DNA of 64,000 bases from Merdimonas faecis (GCF_001754075.1 NZ_MIEH01000017.1:62001-126000); one strand, 5' to 3'. Numbered from the stretch's first letter, positions 15,375 through 24,497 are shown. The notes: generated by a model from the sequence alone, not told the origin. A program made the numbers and translations.

Positions 15375-15402
15375 TTACTTTTCTTAAAAGTACAGCTATA
15401 AT
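15375..15402 (+). promoter_or_regulatory. Promoter of cardiolipin synthase with palindrome in the spacer
   Basis: TTACTT (15375-15380), 16 bp, then TATAAT (15397-15402). The palindrome TACTTTTCTTAAAAGTA (15376-15392, 7-bp arms) covers the -35 box and spacer and is well placed for a repressor. Confidence 0.55.
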
Positions 15403-15444
15403 ATATAAGGTAATCATTAAATAAAATTTAGCTGGGAGAGCAGA

Positions 15445-16929
15445 ATGTCAGATAATATTTTAGAAATTTTCGCAACTTCATATATGTGGCTGCTGGAGCA
15501 CATGTTTCTGATCAATGTTGTGTTCTCTTTCCTGATTATATTTTTTCAGAGGAAAAATCCAACCACAGTCTGGGCGTGGCTGCTGCTTTTGTATTTCATT
15601 CCGATTCTGGGGTTTCTCCTGTACATGATCCTGGGACAGAATTTCAGGAAGGAACGCATGTTCAAAATGAAAGAGATTGAAGGAGAGATCAAATATGCGG
15701 TCCGGCGGCAGGAGGAATCGATCTACCGAAAAAAACTAAGGCTTAGGGATCCGGAACTGGAACGGTTTAAGAGCCTGATCCTTTATAACCTGAATGAGGG
15801 AGAGGCCGTGCTGACGGATAATAACGATATCCGTATCTACACGGACGGAAGGGAAAAATTTAATGCGCTTCTAAATGAAATGGATCATGCAAGAAATTAT
15901 ATCCATATCCAGTATTATATTATCCGGAGTGATGAACTCTGGAAGGAGATTGAAGAGGTTCTCCTTAGAAAAGCAAGACAGGGCGTGGAGATCAGGATCC
16001 TGTTTGACAGCATGGGCTGCCGCGGACGCAAAGGAATGCACAAGGCAGACTGGGACAGACTCCGGAAAGCAGGAATCCAGGTGGCGGAATTTTTCCCGGC
16101 GGTGCTTGGCAAGCTGCAGCTTAGAGTGAACTACCGGAATCACCGGAAGATTGCGGTGATCGACGGACGGATCGGATTTGTAGGAGGTTTTAATGTGGGA
16201 AGGGAATATCTGGGAAAGGACCGGAAGTTTGGCTACTGGAGAGACACGCATATCTGCATCGAAGGTTCGGCGGTCACGTCCCTGGCAGTGCGTTTTGTGC
16301 TGGACTGGAACTATGCGGCCAGAGAAAATATTTTTCTGGAGGACCGGCTGTTTGAGATACCAACCTACGTAAGGAACGGGAGAGACCCGGTGCAGATCAT
16401 CTCCAGCGGCCCGGACTCAAAAAGCCAGACCATCCGTAATAACTATCTGCGGCTGATCCACATGGCAAGAAAGAGTATTTATATTCAGACGCCTTATTTC
16501 ATCCCGGACGATGATATAAAAAATGCATTGATCATAGCGGTAAAATCCGGGATCGACGTGCGGATCATGGTGCCCTGTAAGCCGGATCACCCATTTGTGT
16601 ACTGGGCGACCTATTCATATCTGGGAGAGATGATCGAGGCGGGAGCCAGATGCTATACCTACGACAATGGATTTCTCCATACAAAATGCCTGTGTGTAGA
16701 CGGGCTGGTCAGCTGTATCGGCACGGCCAATATGGATATCCGGAGTTTTGCGCTGAACTTTGAGGTTAATGCGGTAATTTACAGTGCCAGGACAACGGAG
16801 CGGCTGATGGAGGCCTTTGAAAACGATATTCCCAAGAGCACATTGGTAACACGCAAAAAGTATAAGCAGAGAAGCCTTATGATCCGGACCAAGGAGCAGT
16901 TCTGCCGACTGCTTTCGCCGGTGCTTTAA
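15445..16929 (+). CDS. cls: Cardiolipin synthase
   Basis: The product has 494 residues with GGGAG upstream of the ATG. Two N-terminal membrane helices (residues about 12-32 and 42-62) precede two phospholipase D domains. These carry HKD-type motifs NHRKIAVIDGRIGFVGG and HTKCLCVDGLVSCIGTANMD. The enzyme joins two phosphatidylglycerol molecules into cardiolipin at the membrane. Both catalytic motifs are intact and the length is normal for the family. It is transcribed alone. Confidence 0.94.
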   Translation: MSDNILEIFATSYMWLLEHMFLINVVFSFLIIFFQRKNPTTVWAWLLLLYFIPILGFLLYMILGQNFRKERMFKMKEIEGEIKYAVRRQEESIYRKKLRLRDPELERFKSLILYNLNEGEAVLTDNNDIRIYTDGREKFNALLNEMDHARNYIHIQYYIIRSDELWKEIEEVLLRKARQGVEIRILFDSMGCRGRKGMHKADWDRLRKAGIQVAEFFPAVLGKLQLRVNYRNHRKIAVIDGRIGFVGGFNVGREYLGKDRKFGYWRDTHICIEGSAVTSLAVRFVLDWNYAARENIFLEDRLFEIPTYVRNGRDPVQIISSGPDSKSQTIRNNYLRLIHMARKSIYIQTPYFIPDDDIKNALIIAVKSGIDVRIMVPCKPDHPFVYWATYSYLGEMIEAGARCYTYDNGFLHTKCLCVDGLVSCIGTANMDIRSFALNFEVNAVIYSARTTERLMEAFENDIPKSTLVTRKKYKQRSLMIRTKEQFCRLLSPVL

Positions 16930-17037
16930 CGGCTGCTGGCGGGATTCTTTTATGAAATATCTCTAAAAATACTAGGAAACCGGGACAAGATGTGCTATAA
17001 CATAAGAGTGTATTTTTGATGATTTACGAGGTGTAAG

Positions 17038-18093
17038 ATGAAAAAGAAATTAGTAATCATGTTGACAGGAGTTTTTGCGGCGTCTATGCTGCTGGCGGGA
17101 TGCGAGGCAAGCAAGGGGCTGGAGACGGATGACCTGAAGATCACCCAGTATAAAGGCGTGGAAGTGGATGAAGTGGAGAAGCCGGATGAAGTTACGGATG
17201 AAGACGTGGATGCATCGATCCAGGCTACCCTGCAGACAAATGCGACGACTACTGAGGTGACCGACCGTCCGGTTCAGGAGGGCGATACGGCGACAATTGA
17301 TTTTACCGGAAAGATTGACGGTGCAGAATTTGAAGGCGGTTCCAGCACGGATTATCCGTTGGTGATCGGTTCAGGATCTTTTATTGAAGGGTTTGAAGAC
17401 AGCATTGTCGGTCACAATATCGGGGATACCTTTGACTGGAATGGAAAATTTCCGGATGACTACAGTAATGCGGACTATGCAGGAAAAGATGTGACCTTTA
17501 CGATTACCGTGAAGGGAATCGGAGTAGAGGAAGTGCCGGAGCTGACAGATGATTTTGTGCAGACCGTTTCTGAAGAATCAAAGACTGTGGATGAGTATAA
17601 GGAAGAAGTAAAGAAGCAGCTGGAAGATGAAGCTGAGACTACTTATAACGATACACTTCGCCAGGAAGTATGGCAGACAGTGCTGGACAATACAGAGGTG
17701 AAAAACTATCCGGAGGATGAAGTGACAGAGATGTCGGATTCTCTGAAGTCTCAGTATGAGAGTGCGGCAGAGTATTACGGAACGCCGGTGGAGGATTTCA
17801 TCGAGACACAGATGGGTATGACCATGGATGAGTTTGAGGAGCAGGTAGACACGGCTGTCCGCAGCAGTATCAAAGAGACTATGATAACGGATGCGATTGC
17901 AAAGGAAGAGAAGATCAGCCCAAGTGATGACGAGTATAACAAGCAGTTCGAAGAAATGGCTGAATCCTACGGATACGAGGATGTGGATGCGCTGAAAGAA
18001 GCGGCAGAGGAAGATGATCTGAAAGAAATCGCGCTGAACAATCTGGTAAAAGACTGGCTGGTGGAAAACTGTATCCAGGTAGCCGGAGAATAA
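17038..18093 (+). CDS. Lipoprotein with FKBP and trigger-factor-like domains
   Basis: The product has 351 residues with a signal peptide and lipobox LLAGC (Cys22). The middle part is an FKBP-type peptidyl-prolyl isomerase domain (VQEGDTATIDFTGKIDGAEF... IGSGSFIEGFEDSIVG... VTFTITVKGI). A long helical C-terminal region like that of trigger factor follows. The ribosome-binding N domain of trigger factor is absent. It should work outside the membrane on secreted proteins, much as PrsA does; that role is inference. An extended -10 sequence, TGCTATAAC, lies about 40 bp upstream. A cytoplasmic trigger factor should exist elsewhere. Confidence 0.88.
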   Translation: MKKKLVIMLTGVFAASMLLAGCEASKGLETDDLKITQYKGVEVDEVEKPDEVTDEDVDASIQATLQTNATTTEVTDRPVQEGDTATIDFTGKIDGAEFEGGSSTDYPLVIGSGSFIEGFEDSIVGHNIGDTFDWNGKFPDDYSNADYAGKDVTFTITVKGIGVEEVPELTDDFVQTVSEESKTVDEYKEEVKKQLEDEAETTYNDTLRQEVWQTVLDNTEVKNYPEDEVTEMSDSLKSQYESAAEYYGTPVEDFIETQMGMTMDEFEEQVDTAVRSSIKETMITDAIAKEEKISPSDDEYNKQFEEMAESYGYEDVDALKEAAEEDDLKEIALNNLVKDWLVENCIQVAGE

Positions 18094-18108
18094 AAAAATA
18101 AAAACAAG

Positions 18109-18142
18109 ACGGCATGGCTGTAAAGAGCTGTGCCGTTTTTTG
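18109..18142 (+). terminator. Terminator after the lipoprotein gene
   Basis: ACGGCATGGCT and AGCTGTGCCGT pair almost fully and are followed by six T residues. Confidence 0.85.
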
Positions 18143-18243
18143 GGTATACCCGGCGGGTGGCCGCTGTGTTTGCGGTGCGCATACTTGTGCCCCGGCGGCG
18201 TGACTGTATATTAAAATAGAAAGAATGAAATGGAAAATAGTAC

Positions 18244-18274
18244 TTGACTCTCCTCTTAGGGGAGGCACTATACT
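18244..18274 (+). promoter_or_regulatory. MerR-type promoter with 19-bp spacer
   Basis: TTGACT (18244-18249) and TATACT (18269-18274) are 19 bp apart, the overlong spacing that MerR activators correct by twisting DNA. The spacer carries the dyad CTCCTCTTAGGGGAG, like known sites of drug-responsive MerR regulators. The regulator gene at 18308 follows directly, which implies self-activation. Confidence 0.8.
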
Positions 18275-18307
18275 GAACACAGATTCGGATCAGGAAAGGG
18301 ATAGCAT

Positions 18308-19111
18308 ATGTTTTCAATCGGAGAATTTTCCAAGACCTGCCAGGTCAGCGTCAAGACCCTGCATTACTATGATAAGATCGGGCTTTTAAAGCCGGTAAAG
18401 GTAGATGCGCTTACAGGATACCGTTATTACAGTCAGCCGCAGATGGAAGAAATGCTTCTGATCCAGCGGCTGAAGCGGTATGGATTTTCCCTGGAGGAGA
18501 TCCGGGGGATGCTGGCCTGCGGGGAAAAGAGGGAGCTCTTTTCAAAACTGCTGCAGCAGAAAGAAAAATTATTGCAACAGAAGCAGGAGACGGAACAGGT
18601 TTTAAGAGAGCTGTCCGCTCATCTGCTGGACTTTGAAAGGACAGGTGATATTATGGGATATCAGAAGGGCTATGAAATCCAGGTGGTCGAGGCGCCTGAG
18701 CGCAATGTGATCGCGTCGCGCCAGAATATGAGCGTAGATGAATTCGGAAAATATTATGAGAAACTTTATCAGAGGGTACCGGAAGAAAAGGTGACGCCAA
18801 ATGGTATGGTAGGGGCAGTCTATTATGACAAAGAGTTCAACCGCGAGTGCAGTGATATCGAGCTGGTGGTAGGGATCCGTGAGAGGGAAAAGGCAGACAG
18901 GACCATCGAGAAGGGGCTGTGTGCCAGAACTCTGCACCGCGGCGCTTATTCCACGCTTTCAGAGGCCTATGCGGCGCTGGTGACCTGGATCGGGGAAAAC
19001 GGATACCGGTGCAGCGGGGCACCGTATGAATTTTATCTGCGGACACAGTTTGACGGGCTCTCGCCGGAAGACTGGGAAACAGAAATATTTTTCCCAATTG
19101 AGAAAAAATAG
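18308..19111 (+). CDS. MerR regulator with GyrI-like ligand domain
   Basis: The product has 267 residues. The N-terminal MerR winged helix (FSIGEFSKTCQVSVKTLHYYD... GLLKPVKVD) is followed by a dimerisation coiled coil around residues 80-115. A GyrI-like effector-binding domain with YEIQVVEAPERNVIASR and a C-terminal FYLRTQFDGLSPEDWETEIFFPI completes it. This architecture is that of BltR-type multidrug-responsive activators. The ABC exporter encoded just downstream, after a palindromic repeat, is the likely target together with its own promoter. The inducing ligand is not evident. Confidence 0.88.
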   Translation: MFSIGEFSKTCQVSVKTLHYYDKIGLLKPVKVDALTGYRYYSQPQMEEMLLIQRLKRYGFSLEEIRGMLACGEKRELFSKLLQQKEKLLQQKQETEQVLRELSAHLLDFERTGDIMGYQKGYEIQVVEAPERNVIASRQNMSVDEFGKYYEKLYQRVPEEKVTPNGMVGAVYYDKEFNRECSDIELVVGIREREKADRTIEKGLCARTLHRGAYSTLSEAYAALVTWIGENGYRCSGAPYEFYLRTQFDGLSPEDWETEIFFPIEKK

Positions 19112-19113
19112 TT

Positions 19114-19155
19114 CATTGGGGACGGGGGATTTTGAAAAATCCCCCGTCCCCAATG
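19114..19155. repeat. Dispersed palindrome, family A, copy 1
   Basis: A 42-bp near-perfect palindrome with arms beginning CATTGGGGACGGGGGATTTT. It lies between the MerR and ABC genes and may lower read-through. Confidence 0.9.
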
Positions 19156-19223
19156 ACGTTTGGGTCTTCTCAAATCCGGTCAATGGAAGTAGAATGAAAA
19201 GGGATTTAGAGGAGGAAAATGTC

Positions 19224-20135
19224 ATGAGACCCGTGATTGAGATTGAAAATCTAACAAAATATTATGGAAAGCACAGAGGGATCGAACACCTGAATCTGGT
19301 TGTGGATGAGGGCGAGTTCTTTGGATTTATCGGGCCGAACGGAGCGGGAAAGAGTACGACGATCCGCACGATACTGGGGCTTTTGAGACCGCGGGAAGGT
19401 AGTGTGAGGATCCTTGGCAGGGAGCTGGGAGCCGGAGGCGGCTGCAAAAGCGGAGCGGGACGCGAAAAGATCCGGAAAGGACTGTTAAGAGAGATCGGAT
19501 ACATGCCCTCGGAAGCTTTTTTCTACAGCTGGATGAAGGTGGAGGATGTGCTGAAGTTTTCAGCATCCTTTTATGATAGAGACTGTAGTGAAGAATGTGG
19601 ACGGCTTTGCGAACGCCTGAAGCTGGATACCCGGAAGAAGGTGGATGAGCTGTCGCTGGGCAACCGGAAAAAGGTCAGTATCGTGTGCGCGCTGCAGCAC
19701 GGGGCGAAGCTTTATGTGCTGGATGAGCCGACCAGCGGTCTGGATCCTTTGATGCAGCGGGAATTTTTTGAGATCCTGAAGGAGAGAAACGAGTCAGGAG
19801 CATCGGTATTCCTTTCCTCTCATGTGCTCGGCGAGGTGGAACGGTACTGCCACCGGGCGGCGATCATTCGGGAGGGCTCTATTATTGCAGTGGATAGTGT
19901 GGACAAGATCCGCCGTTCCTCGGCAAGAAAGGTGACTGTCAGAGGCGTCAGTGAACTTCCAGGGATTTTCATGGAGAAGGCAGAGATTTTGGATGACGGC
20001 GTGCGCTTCTTTTACCGGGGCGAAATGGAAAAGCTGATCGGGGCTTTGCAGGGGCTTCCGATCCGGGATCTGACTATTACAGAGCCGGATCTGGAGGAAG
20101 TATTTCTTCATTTTTATGAGGGGGAATCAAGATGA
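19224..20135 (+). CDS. ABC transporter ATP-binding protein
   Basis: The product has 303 residues from the ATG at 19224, with GAGGAGG upstream; the frame is open back through the palindrome at 19114 but that is not coding. Motifs: Walker A GPNGAGKST, signature-like LSLGNRKKVS and Walker B LYVLDEPTSGLDP. It powers the membrane protein encoded next, with a 4-bp overlap (ATGA). The closest kinds are ABC-2 exporters of the bacitracin/drug type, consistent with control by the MerR regulator upstream. The substrate is unknown. Confidence 0.92.
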   Translation: MRPVIEIENLTKYYGKHRGIEHLNLVVDEGEFFGFIGPNGAGKSTTIRTILGLLRPREGSVRILGRELGAGGGCKSGAGREKIRKGLLREIGYMPSEAFFYSWMKVEDVLKFSASFYDRDCSEECGRLCERLKLDTRKKVDELSLGNRKKVSIVCALQHGAKLYVLDEPTSGLDPLMQREFFEILKERNESGASVFLSSHVLGEVERYCHRAAIIREGSIIAVDSVDKIRRSSARKVTVRGVSELPGIFMEKAEILDDGVRFFYRGEMEKLIGALQGLPIRDLTITEPDLEEVFLHFYEGESR

Positions 20136-20917
20136 ATATTTTAAAAAATGAAATGCGTCAGGGACTGAAAGGACTGCTGCTGTGGGGACTGATTATCGGC
20201 GGGACCATTGTGCTTTGCGTGGCGCTGTTTCCGGATCTGAAAAAAGAGTTTGGAGATATGGTGGATGCGATGGCGGACATGGGCGGATTCGGAGCGGCGT
20301 TTGGCATGAATCAGCTGAATTACGGGGAGATAACCGGATTTTACGGGATATATGCGGGAAGTATGCTGGGGATCGGCGGCATTTTCTTTGCGGCTGTCCT
20401 TGGCACGGGAATCCTGGCAAAGGAAGAAAAAGAACATACGGCAGAGTTCCTGCTGACGCATCCGGTTACCCGGACGTCGGCGTTTTTTCAAAAGCTAACT
20501 GCTATGCTGGTACAGATTCTGCTGATGAACGGGATCGTAATTTTGTTGTCCCTGCTTTCCTTTCGGATTATTGGGGAAACTCCGGAGTGGAAAGGTGTGT
20601 GGCTTTTTCACCTTGCACAGCTGCTGATGCAGACAGAGATTGCCTGTATCTGTATGGGTATTTCGGCGTTTCTGAGAAAGGGTAGTGTGAGTATCGGGAT
20701 CGGTGTGGCGGCGCTTTTATATTTTCTGGGGCTGTTTGGAAATATTACGGAAGAGGCGGAAAAGGTGAAATATATTACACCCTATGCTTATGCAGATGCG
20801 GCGGATATCCTGCCGGACGCGGCTTTAGACGGGACGTTGATCCTGATTGGGATGGGGTATGCGTTTCTGGGGCTGACGATCGGATATGTGAAGTACCAGA
20901 GGAAGGATATGTATTAG
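20132..20917 (+). CDS. ABC-2 type transporter permease
   Basis: The product has 261 residues with about six hydrophobic helices (for example LLLWGLIIGGTIVLCVALFP, GIGGIFFAAVLGTGILA, LTAMLVQILLMNGIVILLSL). The stretch KEEKEHTAEFLLTHPVTRT after helix three is typical of ABC-2 permeases of the NosY/BcrB kind. It forms the membrane part of the exporter with the preceding ATPase. It ends shortly before the next gene, so the operon may continue into it. Confidence 0.87.
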   Translation: MNILKNEMRQGLKGLLLWGLIIGGTIVLCVALFPDLKKEFGDMVDAMADMGGFGAAFGMNQLNYGEITGFYGIYAGSMLGIGGIFFAAVLGTGILAKEEKEHTAEFLLTHPVTRTSAFFQKLTAMLVQILLMNGIVILLSLLSFRIIGETPEWKGVWLFHLAQLLMQTEIACICMGISAFLRKGSVSIGIGVAALLYFLGLFGNITEEAEKVKYITPYAYADAADILPDAALDGTLILIGMGYAFLGLTIGYVKYQRKDMY

Positions 20918-20935
20918 GGAAGGTTGTACAAGGGA

Positions 20936-21889
20936 ATGTTAGAACGTTTAAATACTGTGATTGAAAAGCATATGGCGTTTGTGACGCCGGCCTGCCTCGT
21001 CCTGGGCGTGGCTTTTCCTGAGATTGCGGGGAAAGGAGTGCCGCTGGTGCCGGTAATGTTTGCGGTTATGACATTTATCGGAGCACTGAAATCCAGTTTT
21101 CGGGATATTGCAGAAGTGTTTCGAAGGCCCTTCCCACTGCTTCTGTCCATGCTGATCCTTCATGTGGTTATGCCGGCGCTGGCCTGCGGCCTGGGGCATC
21201 TGCTGTTTGCGGACCAGGTGGATCTGATCACAGGAATGGTGCTGGAGTTTGCCGTGCCAACGGCTGTGGTGGGGGTGATGTGGGTTTCAATATACAAAGG
21301 AAATCAGCCGATGATTCTCTCACTGGTGGTCATTGATACGGTGCTGGCGCCCTTTGTGATCCCGGTTACGCTCCATGTTCTGATCGGGGCCAGAGTGAAA
21401 ATGAATACAATGGAAATGATGCAGGAGCTTGTCTTTATGATTGCGCTTCCTGCGGTGCTGGCGATGTGTCTTAATCAGATCAGCCGTGGAAGGGTAAAGG
21501 AAACCTGGCCTCCGAAGCTGGCGTTTTTTTCTAAAATCTGTCTGGTGTTTGTAGTAGTATCAAACTCGTCAAAGGTGGCGCCCTACATACGCCATCTGAC
21601 GTCAAGGCGTGTTGCGGTGGCTTTTTGTATCCTTTTGCTTGCAGGAACAGGATACCTGCTTGGATGGACTGTGGCTCATATACTGCGCATGGGACGCGGA
21701 AATGCGGTGGCGGTGATGTATGGTGCGGGCATGAGAAATATCAGCGCCGGCGCGGTGATCGCATCCGCATATTTTCCGGGCGAGGTGTTGTTCCCGGTGA
21801 TGATCGGAACACTGTTTCAGCAGGTGCTGGCGGCATCCTTTGGCACCTGGATTTCACGGAAAAAAGAGGAAGGGGAAAAGAAGGTATGA
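20936..21889 (+). CDS. Bile-acid:sodium symporter-family membrane protein
   Basis: The product has 317 residues from the ATG at 20936; a TTG at 20924 is an alternative. It has about nine hydrophobic helices. Features shared with the BASS fold include LEFAVPTAVVGVMWVSIYKGN in the middle and GRGNAVAVMYGAGMRNISAG before the last helices. The family transports bile acids, pantoate, pyruvate and other organic anions with sodium. The true substrate cannot be read here. It overlaps the yaaA start by four bases. Confidence 0.72.
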   Translation: MLERLNTVIEKHMAFVTPACLVLGVAFPEIAGKGVPLVPVMFAVMTFIGALKSSFRDIAEVFRRPFPLLLSMLILHVVMPALACGLGHLLFADQVDLITGMVLEFAVPTAVVGVMWVSIYKGNQPMILSLVVIDTVLAPFVIPVTLHVLIGARVKMNTMEMMQELVFMIALPAVLAMCLNQISRGRVKETWPPKLAFFSKICLVFVVVSNSSKVAPYIRHLTSRRVAVAFCILLLAGTGYLLGWTVAHILRMGRGNAVAVMYGAGMRNISAGAVIASAYFPGEVLFPVMIGTLFQQVLAASFGTWISRKKEEGEKKV

Positions 21890-22632
21890 AGATCATTATC
21901 TCACCGGCTAAAAAGATGAATATAGATACAGATTCCCTGGCACCGGAGACGAGCCCGGTGTTTTTGGACGAGACAAAAATTCTGCTTGAGTGGTTGAGGA
22001 CATTATCCTATGAGGAATTGAAAAAGCTCTGGAATTGTAATGACCGTATTGCCTCACAGAATGATAAAAGGGTGCGGCATATGGATCTGGAAAAGGGGCT
22101 TACGCCGGCAATCCTTTCATATGAAGGAATCCAGTATCAGTATATGGCTCCGGCGGTATTTGAGGAAAAGGCCATGGTGTATATCCAGGAGCATCTGCGG
22201 ATCCTGTCAGGGTTCTACGGGGTGCTGAAGCCGCTGGATGGTGTGACACCGTACCGTCTGGAGATGCAGGCAAAGGTAAAAGCAGAGGATAAAAGAGATC
22301 TCTATGCGTTCTGGGGCGACAAGTTATACCGGGAAGTGCGGGGAGACGATCATGTGATCGTGAATCTGGCGTCCAAAGAGTATTCCCGGTGCGTGGAGGC
22401 GTATCTTCAGCCGGAGGACCGGTACGTTACCTGCGTATTTGGCGAGCTTGCCGGAGGCAGGGTCAAACAGAAGGGGACACTGGCGAAGATGGCCAGAGGA
22501 GAGATGGTACGGTTTATGGCAGAGAAGAATATACAGGATCCGGAAGGTATGAGGGAGTTTGACCGGCTGGGATACCGTTTCAGTGAAGCCTGCTCCCGGG
22601 AGGATGAGTATGTATTTCTCAAGACTTTTTAA
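21886..22632 (+). CDS. yaaA: Peroxide stress protein YaaA
   Basis: The product has 248 residues from the ATG at 21886, coupled to the previous gene by an ATGA overlap. Family hallmarks are ISPAKKMN at the N-terminus, the central YGVLKPLDGVTPYRLEM and the KGTLAKMARGEMVRFMAEK region. YaaA lowers free iron and limits oxidative DNA damage in Escherichia coli; the Firmicute protein is assumed to act alike. The length is normal. Confidence 0.9.
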   Translation: MKIIISPAKKMNIDTDSLAPETSPVFLDETKILLEWLRTLSYEELKKLWNCNDRIASQNDKRVRHMDLEKGLTPAILSYEGIQYQYMAPAVFEEKAMVYIQEHLRILSGFYGVLKPLDGVTPYRLEMQAKVKAEDKRDLYAFWGDKLYREVRGDDHVIVNLASKEYSRCVEAYLQPEDRYVTCVFGELAGGRVKQKGTLAKMARGEMVRFMAEKNIQDPEGMREFDRLGYRFSEACSREDEYVFLKTF

Positions 22633-22677
22633 CAGGACGCAAGAGACAGAATATATGAGAGAGGGAAGGTGGAAGGA

Positions 22678-23544
22678 ATGAGCCGGGTAAAATGTATCGC
22701 ACTGGATCTGGACGGGACAACGCTAAACAGCAGCGGGGAGCTGAGCATAAGAATGGAAGCGGCTCTTTTGAAGGCGGCCTCCCAGGGGATAGAGATCATC
22801 GTGGCAAGCGGAAGGTCTCTTGCTTCCCTTCCGGTATGTATCCGAAGGATTCCTGGAATCCGGTATGCCGTGACATCTAACGGGGCGGCGGTTTACGATT
22901 TGTTGTCCGGGGAACTCTTAAGGGCGTATCGGATGACTGCGGAATCTGTAGAGGCGGTCCTGGCGGTGATGGAGAGAGCGTTGGTGAATGGGAAGCGGAC
23001 ACCCGGGGAGAGCACGCCGCTGGCGTATGAGACTTTTATCGAAGGAGTGCCCTATGCTCAGGCCTCCTATGTGGCGGATCCGGTAAGGTACGGCGCGGCG
23101 GAGAGGGCCATTTCCTATATTCAGCGGACCAGACGGCCGGTGGAGGACATACGGGCGTTTATCCGAAAGCATAAGGAGAGGCTGGACTGCATCGACGTGG
23201 TAATCCCAGAAGGAGAAGAAAAGCAGCGGCTGTGGAAACTGCTGAAAAAAGAGGTGGAGGATATCTATATCACTTCGTCGGTGCCGCAGCTGCTGGAAAT
23301 AGCATATAAGGAAGCCGGAAAAGCACCGGCAGTGCAGTTTCTGCTGGAGCGGCTGGGGATCAGCCGCTGCGAGCTGGCAGCCTTTGGGGATGGAGACAAT
23401 GACCGCGCACTTCTGGAATATGCCGGACTTGGGATTGCAGTAGAAAATGCCTGCAAAAGCTGCCTTGTGGCAGCAGACAGGGTGACGGCATCCAATGACA
23501 AGGATGGAGTTGCGATAGAAATAGAGAAGTTTCTTGAGGGCTAA
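22678..23544 (+). CDS. HAD-superfamily hydrolase, Cof-type
   Basis: The product has 288 residues from the ATG at 22678; a GTG at 22669 is less likely. HAD motifs: nucleophile in ALDLDGTTLNS, motif II SNGAAVYD, and motif IV FGDGDNDRALLEYAG. The inserted cap and length match Cof-type sugar- or nucleotide-phosphate phosphatases. The substrate is unknown. It converges on purC, with a palindromic repeat between them. Confidence 0.9.
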   Translation: MSRVKCIALDLDGTTLNSSGELSIRMEAALLKAASQGIEIIVASGRSLASLPVCIRRIPGIRYAVTSNGAAVYDLLSGELLRAYRMTAESVEAVLAVMERALVNGKRTPGESTPLAYETFIEGVPYAQASYVADPVRYGAAERAISYIQRTRRPVEDIRAFIRKHKERLDCIDVVIPEGEEKQRLWKLLKKEVEDIYITSSVPQLLEIAYKEAGKAPAVQFLLERLGISRCELAAFGDGDNDRALLEYAGLGIAVENACKSCLVAADRVTASNDKDGVAIEIEKFLEG

Positions 23545-23584
23545 AGGGGACAGGGGCTTTGACGAAAAGGGACACGGAGAACGA

Positions 23585-23629
23585 CGAAAGGGGACGTACA
23601 CTTTTGCAAAAAGTGTACGTCCCCTTTCG
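23585..23629. repeat. Dispersed palindrome, family B, copy 1
   Basis: A 45-bp palindrome with arms CGAAAGGGGACGTACACTTT, sitting between convergent genes (HAD and purC), where it may terminate both. The stretch just before it (23543-23584) carries decayed GGGGAC- and GGGACA-type pieces. Confidence 0.88.
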
Positions 23630-23636
23630 TTACCGC

Positions 23637-24497
23637 TTACAGTTTTTCGCCTGTCAGCATTTCGTATCCCTGCAGGTATTTGTCAATTGTTTTCTGCACA
23701 ATGTCCTCCGGCAGTGTCCAGTCGTTGTCCGGGTTGGCTTTCAGCCAGTCGCGGGCGAACTGCTTGTCAAAGGACGGCTGAGAGTGTCCTGGCTCATATC
23801 CGTCTGCCGGCCAGAAGCGTGAGCTGTCCGGTGTCAGCATCTCGTCGCCCAGCACGATGTTTCCGTCTTTGTCCAGACCGAACTCGAACTTGGTGTCTGC
23901 AATGATAATACCGCGGCTAAGTGCGTAGTCTGCGCATTTTTTGTAGAGAGCCAGTGTGTAGTCTCTAAGCTTTGCAGCGTATTCTTCTCCTTTTCCCGGG
24001 AAATATTTTTCCAGGTGAGCGATACTCTGCTCGTAGGAAATATTTTCGTCATGGTCTCCGATCTCGGCTTTGGTAGAAGGAGTGTAGATCGGCTCCGGCA
24101 GCTTGTCGGATTCTTTTAAGCCCTCCGGCAGCTTGATGCCGCAGACAGTGCCGTCTTTCTGGTAGCTGGCCCAGCCGCTTCCGGTAATGTAGCCCCGGAC
24201 GATACATTCGATGGGCAGCATCTCGAGCTTCTGGCACATCATGCTGTTGCCGTCAAATTTTGGCTGCTGGAAGAACTCCGGCATATCCTTCACGTCGGTG
24301 GAGATCATGTGATTCGGAAGAATGTCTTCGGTCATGTTGAACCAGAATTTTGACATCTGGGTCAGAACGGTGCCCTTTTTGGTAACGTCATTTTTTAAGA
24401 TTACGTCAAAGCAGCTGATACGGTCGGTTGCAACCATGATCAGACTGTCGCCATTGTCATAGATTTCGCGTACTTTTCCTTCTTTGATTGGTTTCAT
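23637..24497 (-). CDS. purC: Phosphoribosylaminoimidazole-succinocarboxamide synthase
   Basis: The product has 286 residues. SAICAR synthetase signatures are KEGKVREIYDNGD at the N-terminus, ECIVRGYITGSGW, and TKAEIGDHDENIS. The enzyme joins CAIR and aspartate with ATP in purine synthesis. It stands alone rather than in a pur operon. The leader between it and the glgD terminator contains a possible TTTACA/TATATA promoter and no purine riboswitch that I can see. Confidence 0.95.
   Translation of the reverse strand: MKPIKEGKVREIYDNGDSLIMVATDRISCFDVILKNDVTKKGTVLTQMSKFWFNMTEDILPNHMISTDVKDMPEFFQQPKFDGNSMMCQKLEMLPIECIVRGYITGSGWASYQKDGTVCGIKLPEGLKESDKLPEPIYTPSTKAEIGDHDENISYEQSIAHLEKYFPGKGEEYAAKLRDYTLALYKKCADYALSRGIIIADTKFEFGLDKDGNIVLGDEMLTPDSSRFWPADGYEPGHSQPSFDKQFARDWLKANPDNDWTLPEDIVQKTIDKYLQGYEMLTGEKL

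Noticed and set aside
14771-15401. Plus-strand ORFs of about 150 residues after the kinase
   Set aside because: Antisense of the minus-strand membrane-protein gene, which has a GTG start with AGGAGG and its own terminator.
19026-19223. Longer N-terminus for the ABC ATPase reading through the palindrome
   Set aside because: The extension overlaps the MerR gene end and a dispersed palindrome; a good ribosome site and family start lie at 19224.
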